Origin: an uncultured Lachnospiraceae bacterium
GTDB lineage: Bacteria; Bacillota; Clostridia; Lachnospirales; Lachnospiraceae
DNA length: 64,000 bases
Assembly (NCBI GenBank): GCA_910578885.1
Contig: CAJTSH010000017.1
Span: 1 to 64,000, forward strand
Direction: 5' to 3'
In this document: piece by piece, positions 58,661 through 64,000 of the stretch
How positions within the stretch are numbered: the stretch's first letter is position 1
Layout: every line of letters starts with the position of its first letter
Notes under the pieces: generated by a model
Seen by the model: only the letters and a program-made list of their open reading frames with translations
The model's database searches: none
What the model was told of the DNA's origin: nothing
Made by a program: the position numbers and the translations under genes

Positions 58661-58877
58661 TACAATTGATATTTTGGATTAGGGCTTTGCGTGCCTCGTA
58701 GAAAATTTAGGTGTTATTGATGCGGAATATTTAATTGCGTTGATTAAAAGAAATGATTTTGATTATACGATATGGCAACGTGAGTATTTTGACAAACTGG
58801 CTCCCGGTAAGTTTGCAGCAAATGCATCTGCCTATGCCCAGAGTCATCCTTATACAGGAAAGGGACAGATTTTATAA
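58653..58877 (+). pseudogene. Antitoxin-like partner of the PIN gene, with in-frame stop
   Basis: ATG 58653 follows GGAGGAGAATGTT. After nine codons (MVNTIDILD) a TAG at 58680-58682 interrupts, then the same frame runs on as GFACLVENLGVIDAEYLIAL, FDYTIWQREYFDKLAPGKFA and a stop at 58877. The family (a 70-75-residue protein paired with PIN toxins) is recognised by this WQREYFDK block. A single nonsense change inactivates it. The 5' part overlaps the PIN gene end. Confidence 0.65.
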
Positions 58878-58895
58878 TCATTACAGAAATATCTA

Positions 58896-58927
58896 TAAAA
58901 AGCCAAGGAGAAATCCTCGGCTTTTTA
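58896..58927 (+). terminator. Intrinsic terminator after the PIN/antitoxin remnant
   Basis: AAAAAGCCAAGGA pairs with TCCTCGGCTTTTT around GAAA. Confidence 0.88.
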
Positions 58928-58943
58928 TATGCTTGCAACAGCA

Positions 58944-58990
58944 TTGATGTTATTTTAATGATAAGGTATAATATTGTCAGATATTATACC
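58944..58990 (+). promoter_or_regulatory. Promoter with palindromic operator for the DMT gene
   Basis: TTGATG (58944-58949) and TATAAT (58967-58972), 17-nt spacer. The -10 box lies within a perfect palindrome, GGTATAATA (58965-58973) and TATTATACC (58982-58990). A repressor bound there would block the -10 and the start site. No dedicated regulator gene is adjacent except the response regulator downstream. Confidence 0.65.
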
Positions 58991-59027
58991 GCCCGAATGG
59001 GCATACTGTATTTTTGAGGTGAAGAAC

Positions 59028-59951
59028 ATGGATTTATTATCAACAATATGTATTCTTGTCGCAGGCGCACTCTGGGGGCTCATGGGCGTCTTTGTGCGTT
59101 ACCTGACAGATTTGGGACTTACCACCGTGCAGGTAACGGCAGTCCGAATTATAACGGCAGCAGTATTTTTCTTGGTGTTTCTGTTGGTTACTGACAGAGG
59201 AAAGTTAAAAATAAAGCTGAAAGATATCTGGGTATTCTTTGGGATGGGTGTGGGAAGCGTCATGCTGATGTCTCTCTGCTATTTTTCTACAATGCAGGCG
59301 GCGTCATTGTCAGCGGCGGCAATCCTTTTGTACACCTCACCGATTTTTGTCATGCTGATGTCTATTTTGTTTCTGGGAGAAAAGTTTACGGTGCAGAAGC
59401 TGATGGCGCTCATCTGTGCCTTTGCGGGCTGTGTCTGTGTAACGGGAATCGGAAATGAGATGAGTGTGAGCGGATCCGGAGTGATAACCGGGCTGCTGTC
59501 AGGATTTTCTTATGCGCTCTACAGCATTTTTGGTACGGTTGCGTTGAAGAAGTATCATTCTTATACGGTTTCTTCTTATGCGTTCTTTTTTGCGGCGGCA
59601 GGAGAATTGGTGATTTGTAACATACCGGATCTGTATCAGAGAGCATCGTCATCTGTTATGCCGGGAAGGATGCTTGCCGTGATTTTATTGATGGCATTAC
59701 TGACTGCATTTGCTCCGTATTTACTGTATACATACGGATTAAAAGGAGTGGAAACCAGTAAAGCGGCAATAATGGCAACAATAGAGCCGATGGTTGCGAC
59801 CATTCTTGGGATTGTAGTGTTTCATGAAAGGATGGAACTTTTATCGGCGGTAGGAATCGGATTAATCATGCTTGCAATATTGGTATTGAATAATTTTGGA
59901 AGACCGGCAGTAATGGAGGGAAATAATGAAGCAGATTTTAGTAATAGATGA
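59028..59951 (+). CDS. EamA/DMT family transporter
   Basis: 307 residues with ten hydrophobic helices in two EamA repeats (CILVAGALWGLMGVFVRYLT; later ITGLLSGFSYALYSIFGTVA). Members export amino acids or other metabolites; the substrate here is not clear. ATG 59028 follows GAGGTGAAG. The in-frame TTG at 58974 falls at the expected transcription start and is rejected. Its 3' end overlaps the response regulator gene by 26 bp. Confidence 0.9.
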   Translation: MDLLSTICILVAGALWGLMGVFVRYLTDLGLTTVQVTAVRIITAAVFFLVFLLVTDRGKLKIKLKDIWVFFGMGVGSVMLMSLCYFSTMQAASLSAAAILLYTSPIFVMLMSILFLGEKFTVQKLMALICAFAGCVCVTGIGNEMSVSGSGVITGLLSGFSYALYSIFGTVALKKYHSYTVSSYAFFFAAAGELVICNIPDLYQRASSSVMPGRMLAVILLMALLTAFAPYLLYTYGLKGVETSKAAIMATIEPMVATILGIVVFHERMELLSAVGIGLIMLAILVLNNFGRPAVMEGNNEADFSNR

Positions 59952-60597
59952 TGAAGCAGACATTCGGAACATGCTAAAGGAGTGCTTGGAAATGGAAGGC
60001 TATCTGGTCTATACTGCAGAGAATGGAGAGTCTGCATTGTCAAAGATCAACGGAGGGACAGATTTGATTCTATTGGATGTCAATATGCCTAAAATGGACG
60101 GCTATGAGGTATGTGAGAAAATCCGAAGTATCGTAAGCTGTCCGATTCTTTTTTTGACAGCGAGGACGGAGGAAGCGGACAGAGTCAATGGCTTTAAAGC
60201 GGGAGGAGACGATTATATATTAAAACCGTTTTCGATGGAGGAGCTTTTGGCAAGAGTAGAAGCGCACCTGCGCCGGGAAGAAAGGAAGAGCAACAGCCGG
60301 AATGTGTATATCAATCAAGATATCGTGGTAGACTTTACCGGACGTGTGGTACTGGCCAAGGGGGAGGACGTTGGGCTGACCAGAACGGAATTTTCCATTG
60401 TAGAGCTGCTTTTGACACATGCCGGACAGGTATTTGATAAAGAGAGAATTTACGAAAATGTCCGGGGATACGATGGGGATGCGGACGCCAGTATCATTAC
60501 AGAACATATCAGGCGGATTCGCGGGAAGCTGGCTAAGGTAAGCAAAAAGGATTATATTCAGACGGTATGGGGTGTGGGATATAAATGGATTGGTTAG
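59926..60597 (+). CDS. OmpR-type response regulator
   Basis: 223 residues. The receiver domain has the acid pair in VIDDEAD, phospho-acceptor Asp in LILLDVNMPKMDGYEV, Thr in FLTARTEEADRV and Lys in DDYILKPFSMEELLAR. A winged-helix output domain follows (LTRTEFSIVELLLTHAGQVF, ending IQTVWGVGYKWIG). It is coupled to the kinase gene (13-bp overlap) and starts inside the DMT gene, behind AATGGAGGGAAATA. Probably controls the ABC exporter genes downstream. Confidence 0.95.
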   Translation: MKQILVIDDEADIRNMLKECLEMEGYLVYTAENGESALSKINGGTDLILLDVNMPKMDGYEVCEKIRSIVSCPILFLTARTEEADRVNGFKAGGDDYILKPFSMEELLARVEAHLRREERKSNSRNVYINQDIVVDFTGRVVLAKGEDVGLTRTEFSIVELLLTHAGQVFDKERIYENVRGYDGDADASIITEHIRRIRGKLAKVSKKDYIQTVWGVGYKWIG

Positions 60598-61772
60598 AGG
60601 ATCTGGTAGAGAAGTTTGGTAAAAGACTGAAACGGGCAGACTTAAGAAAGAGTCTGTTCTTTTATCTCTTGGCGGCGATATTTTCTGTACTGGCGCTGTA
60701 TTTGTTTACGAAAAATATCTGTGACGGATGGATTGGCGTTTTAAAACACAGGTATCCGGAAATGGAATTTCGAGAGGGAAATCTGCATGTGGATTATTCG
60801 ATAGGACTTGGAGCGGCAGGAGGAGCATGGCTCGCAAAGACAATTTGTTTCATCTATAACTACTCTATTTATCTGTACATCGGTCTGATGTTTGCCATCG
60901 CTTTGTTTCTTTTTTACAGAAACAGACTATATCCAGCTATCCGTTCAGAGAGGGAAGCTCTGGAGTATCTTTTAATTGGGGATTATGGGCATGAATTTTC
61001 CTATCAGAGCGAGGATGAACTCGGTATGCTCTGTATAAAGATTGAAGCGCTGAGACAGAAGCTGGTTGCGGAAAAACGTAGACAGTGGGAGAATCAGGAG
61101 GATTTACGGAAAATCAATGCCGCCTTTGCCCATGATATCCGAACGCCGATTACGGTAATGAAGGGTTATACGGAGTTTTTGCTGAAATACGTCCCAAAGG
61201 GGAAAATTTCTGAAGAACAATTGTTAGAAAAACTAGAATTGCTGAAAAAGCAGCAGGACAGGCTGTATGAATTTTCGAAGACAATGACGGATATCAGAAA
61301 TCTGGAGATGCGGGAGCCGGAGAGCAGGAGATACCGAAGAAAGGATATAGAGGCGCAGGTGGAAGAGACGGCAAAGACGCTGGCGGCTCAATGGGGAAAG
61401 AATTTTGTTTTTTGCAGAAGCGCGGAGGATAAGGAGAGAGAGCTGCTTTTAGATTTGGGGCTGGTGATGGAGGCTGTGGAAAATCTCTGTCAAAATGCAT
61501 TGCGTTATGCGAGAGAACAGATGGAAATTAAACTGGTTTATGAGAAACACCGGATGACTGTATATGTCAAGGATGATGGCGCCGGATTTTCACCGCGCGC
61601 ACTGCGTGAGGCGTCGGGAGCCTATTACAGCGAGGAGAAAGACGGCGGAGAGCATTTTGGAATGGGTCTTTTTATTTGCAGAACCATCTGTGAGAAACAT
61701 GGCGGTAATCTGACGCTTATTAACAGCGTGGAGGGCGGTGCGATTGCAGCCGCATCCTTTCTGGTCTCATAG
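60585..61772 (+). CDS. Sensor histidine kinase
   Basis: 395 residues. Two membrane helices (LFFYLLAAIFSVLALYLF and YSIYLYIGLMFAIALFLFYR) flank an external part of about 60 residues. After a HAMP-like stretch comes the H-box FAHDIRTPITVMKGYTEF (His in AHDIRTP), then N, G1 (VKDDGAGFSP) and G2 (GMGLFICRTICEKHGG) boxes. The short external loop resembles kinases linked to peptide-antibiotic ABC exporters, an inference supported by the ABC genes that follow. Confidence 0.93.
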   Translation: MDWLEDLVEKFGKRLKRADLRKSLFFYLLAAIFSVLALYLFTKNICDGWIGVLKHRYPEMEFREGNLHVDYSIGLGAAGGAWLAKTICFIYNYSIYLYIGLMFAIALFLFYRNRLYPAIRSEREALEYLLIGDYGHEFSYQSEDELGMLCIKIEALRQKLVAEKRRQWENQEDLRKINAAFAHDIRTPITVMKGYTEFLLKYVPKGKISEEQLLEKLELLKKQQDRLYEFSKTMTDIRNLEMREPESRRYRRKDIEAQVEETAKTLAAQWGKNFVFCRSAEDKERELLLDLGLVMEAVENLCQNALRYAREQMEIKLVYEKHRMTVYVKDDGAGFSPRALREASGAYYSEEKDGGEHFGMGLFICRTICEKHGGNLTLINSVEGGAIAAASFLVS

Positions 61773-61837
61773 GATTATTTTCTTTTTTGAAAATATGGAA
61801 TGTAGAGAATCTGTAGTGAAACGTTTCCTATACTTGC

Positions 61838-61867
61838 AGTAAACGACAAATAAATTTGCCGTTTACT
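61838..61867. promoter_or_regulatory. Inverted repeat upstream of the ABC genes
   Basis: AGTAAACGACAAAT (61838-61851) and ATTTGCCGTTTACT (61854-61867) form a 14-bp inverted repeat with one mismatch. It lies 50 nt before the ABC ATPase start and could be the binding site of the upstream response regulator. OmpR-type proteins more often use direct repeats, so another regulator is possible. Confidence 0.5.
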
Positions 61868-61920
61868 ATAACCCTTAGGGGGATGCGGAAGAAACTTAAC
61901 GCAAAAAGAAAGGAAAATTT

Positions 61921-62796
61921 ATGGAAACGGGAATTGAAATTAAAAATTTATCTAAGCAATTCGGAAAGAAGCAGGCTTTATCGGATGTAAATCTTACGAT
62001 AGAGCGGGGGATGTTCGGTCTGCTTGGACCGAATGGAGCCGGAAAGACAACTTTAATGAAAATCATCACGACGCTGACGAAAAAAAGCAGCGGGGAGGTT
62101 CGTATCTGCGGCATTCCGGTGGAGGAATGTAAACGGGTGCGTCAAATCACAGGCTATCTCCCACAGGATTTTTCCATGTATGGAAATATGAATGCCTATG
62201 AGGCTTTGGATTATCTGGCTGTACTTTCGGGAATGGAAAAAGAGGAACGTAAAAAACTTGTACCGGAAATGCTGGAAAAAGTCAATCTGACAGAGCAAAA
62301 GCGTACAAAGGTGAGAGCCATGTCCGGAGGAATGAAAAGGCGGCTTGGAATTGCACAGGCAATCATCCATAATCCGAAGGTGATTGTAGTGGATGAGCCG
62401 ACAGCCGGCTTAGACCCGGAGGAGCGGGTGCGTTTTCGGAATCTGCTCTGTGAAGTCGCAAAGGATCGGGTCGTGATTTTATCCACGCATATTGTGGGAG
62501 ATATTGAAGCGACTTGTGAGAGAATCGCCGTATTAAATAACGGCAGCATTATTTTTGACGGAACCGTAAGCGGGCTTTTGAAGCTGGCGGAGGGAAAGGT
62601 CTATAGTGCCGAGGTTTCTACAATGGAGCTGCCGAAGTTGAGGGAGAAATACCAGATTACCGGAATGCTTACCAATGGAAGCCTGACCCATGTGAAGATG
62701 ATTGCGCAGACAAAGCCGTTGCCGGAGGCCAAAGCATGTGCGCCGGATGTGGAAGATGCATACATGTATCTCATGCAGCAGGGAGGTGTATGCTAA
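61921..62796 (+). CDS. ABC transporter ATP-binding protein
   Basis: 291 residues: Walker A GPNGAGKTTLMKI, Q-loop YLPQDFSMYGNM, signature MSGGMKRRLGIAQA, Walker B VIVVDEPTAGLDPEER and the switch His in LSTHIVGDIE. The C-terminal extension (about 220-291) is typical of ATPases that pair with ABC-2 exporters. ATG 61921 follows AAGAAAGGAAAATTT. Coupled to the permease by TAATG. Confidence 0.95.
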   Translation: METGIEIKNLSKQFGKKQALSDVNLTIERGMFGLLGPNGAGKTTLMKIITTLTKKSSGEVRICGIPVEECKRVRQITGYLPQDFSMYGNMNAYEALDYLAVLSGMEKEERKKLVPEMLEKVNLTEQKRTKVRAMSGGMKRRLGIAQAIIHNPKVIVVDEPTAGLDPEERVRFRNLLCEVAKDRVVILSTHIVGDIEATCERIAVLNNGSIIFDGTVSGLLKLAEGKVYSAEVSTMELPKLREKYQITGMLTNGSLTHVKMIAQTKPLPEAKACAPDVEDAYMYLMQQGGVC

Positions 62797-64000
62797 TGTT
62801 TTTTCCGTTGTTTTTCAAAGAATGCAGACAGATTGCAAAAAGTCTGGTCTACTATCTCTATCTGATAATTCTTGTGCTGTTTTTAACCTCACAGCTTTCG
62901 GACGGGGATTGGAGCGATAGGCTGACGGAGCCAAAACCGGGGCAGGAAAGCTATGGATTTAAAGAAAGCGAAGATGAGACGTTAATTATGGAAAGCACTT
63001 TGGCGGAGCTTGTCAGGGAGACGGACTGGAATTCCTATGCGACATATCCGTTTATGTTTTATAAGGAAGTGACGTTAAATGACAGTGAGCTGGCGGAAAT
63101 AGAACAGATTTTGTTTGAATGTACCGGAAAGAGTTTTGAGCAGCTTCTGGACGAAATGGATGCGCATTTTTCGGGCTATGACCAGAGTACGATGGAAGGC
63201 GCTCCGATATCGGGACAGACCTTTTTGGTGGAGCCCGCAGAAGATTTAACATTTGAAGAATTCCAGAACGCGATGAAGAGGGTCTGCGGCATTATCGGAA
63301 AAGGCTCGGCTTTCGAACCGGAAAAACTTACTGCAAGTGAGCCGAAGACCTATGAGGATGCCTTGGAGGACTATCGGGCATTGTGTGAAAAAGATAAGGT
63401 TACCGGCGCATATATGCGTCTGTTCTGCGACTATGCGGGCATTATGCTGGTGATTCTGCCGATTTTTCTGGGTGCGACCAGATGCCTGCGGGATAAAAGG
63501 GCGGATGCACAGCAGGTAATTTATGCAAGAGCCGCTTCCTCGCTGCAAGTGGTCGGCAGCCGTTATCTGGCAAATCTTTTTATGGCGTTCCTGCCGGTGG
63601 TGTTGATTGCATTCCTGCTTCAGTCACCTTATCTTTATCTGGCGAGGACAAACGGAGTGGCGCCGGATGTTTTTGCATTCCTTAAATATTCCGTTGGCTG
63701 GCTTTTGCCGACGCTGATGGTCACGCTTGCTCTCTCGTTTGTTCTGACGGAGCTGATCGGTAATGTATTTGCAGTTATTTTGCAGGTGTTTTGGTCATTT
63801 GCCTGTATTGCTTTAGAAACCAGTCTGGTGGGAGAATTTGGTTTTCATCTGGAGCCCCGCTGGAATACGGTGGGAAATACACAGTCCTTTTTTGCACAGC
63901 TTGGGCAGCTTGCAATAAACAGGCTGTTTTATCTCCTGCTTGCAATTCTGCTGTTTGGCCTGACTGTATTGATATTTGACAGAAAACGGAAAGGGGGCGT
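62796..64000 (+). CDS. ABC-2 type permease, incomplete at window end
   Basis: Open for at least 401 codons and running past the window. One membrane helix near the start (LVYYLYLIILVLFLTSQ) is followed by a large external domain of about 170 residues rich in acidic residues. More helices then follow (DYAGIMLVILPIFLGATRCL; LANLFMAFLPVVLIAFLL; LLPTLMVTLALSFVLTELIG). This is a typical ABC-2 exporter subunit. ATG 62796 overlaps the ATPase stop; GGGAGGTG lies upstream. The substrate is unknown, possibly a peptide or lipid given the two-component system. Confidence 0.85.
   Translation, partial: MFFPLFFKECRQIAKSLVYYLYLIILVLFLTSQLSDGDWSDRLTEPKPGQESYGFKESEDETLIMESTLAELVRETDWNSYATYPFMFYKEVTLNDSELAEIEQILFECTGKSFEQLLDEMDAHFSGYDQSTMEGAPISGQTFLVEPAEDLTFEEFQNAMKRVCGIIGKGSAFEPEKLTASEPKTYEDALEDYRALCEKDKVTGAYMRLFCDYAGIMLVILPIFLGATRCLRDKRADAQQVIYARAASSLQVVGSRYLANLFMAFLPVVLIAFLLQSPYLYLARTNGVAPDVFAFLKYSVGWLLPTLMVTLALSFVLTELIGNVFAVILQVFWSFACIALETSLVGEFGFHLEPRWNTVGNTQSFFAQLGQLAINRLFYLLLAILLFGLTVLIFDRKRKGG

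Overview
The window looks like a chromosomal segment of an endospore-forming, anaerobic Clostridia species, most likely Lachnospiraceae. The grounds are a complete spoIIAA-spoIIAB-sigF operon, two T-box leaders (valS, thrS), an M-box Mg2+ riboswitch, strong AGGAGG-type ribosome binding sites, moderate-to-low GC, and a Cys-rich IlvB C-terminus of the kind seen in that family. No tRNA, rRNA or CRISPR array was seen.

Layout. 0-11 kb is accessory: a MarR/MATE efflux pair, a bacteriohemerythrin next to a collapsed NifX-like gene, hisS, and a TetR/MFS pair with two operator-like palindromes. It ends in a wrecked ilvB gene split by the remains of a serine-recombinase element (about 7.98-10.41 kb). 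11-22 kb is core: valS, fapA-like DUF342, folC, a zinc-ribbon/TPR membrane protein, spoIIA/sigF and corA. 22-29.5 kb is one very large secreted GH81 beta-1,3-glucanase with many discoidin-type modules. A dead P-type ATPase then precedes a T-box-controlled thrS-2H phosphoesterase unit, aspS, degV and a LacI-type protein without a DNA-binding domain.

36.5-47.4 kb holds the most unusual locus. It is a reduced Tad/Flp-like machine: one VirB11/TadA-type ATPase, one F-type membrane protein, two TadE-like one-pass proteins, and four very small proteins sharing a Flp-pilin-like EYG motif that begins almost at the initiator Met. It ends in a 2121-residue subtilase/beta-helix surface protein. No prepilin peptidase is visible in the cluster.

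47.4-52.7 kb carries a tocopherol-cyclase-like protein, purM-purN-purD and a split ThrE exporter. 52.7-59 kb is accessory: an ECF sigma/RsgI-like anti-sigma pair, a secreted EF-hand-like repeat protein, several gene fragments including duplicated ones, an AraC regulator, a glyoxalase-DUF3795 fusion and a dead PIN/antitoxin pair. 59-64 kb is a DMT transporter, a two-component system and an ABC exporter whose permease runs off the window.

A 60-bp palindrome occurs three times (11304, 18995, 30192), each time directly after the T-run of an intrinsic terminator. Two of these copies sit between a T-box terminator and its synthetase gene. All functional calls rest on reading motifs in the sequence; no database search was run.
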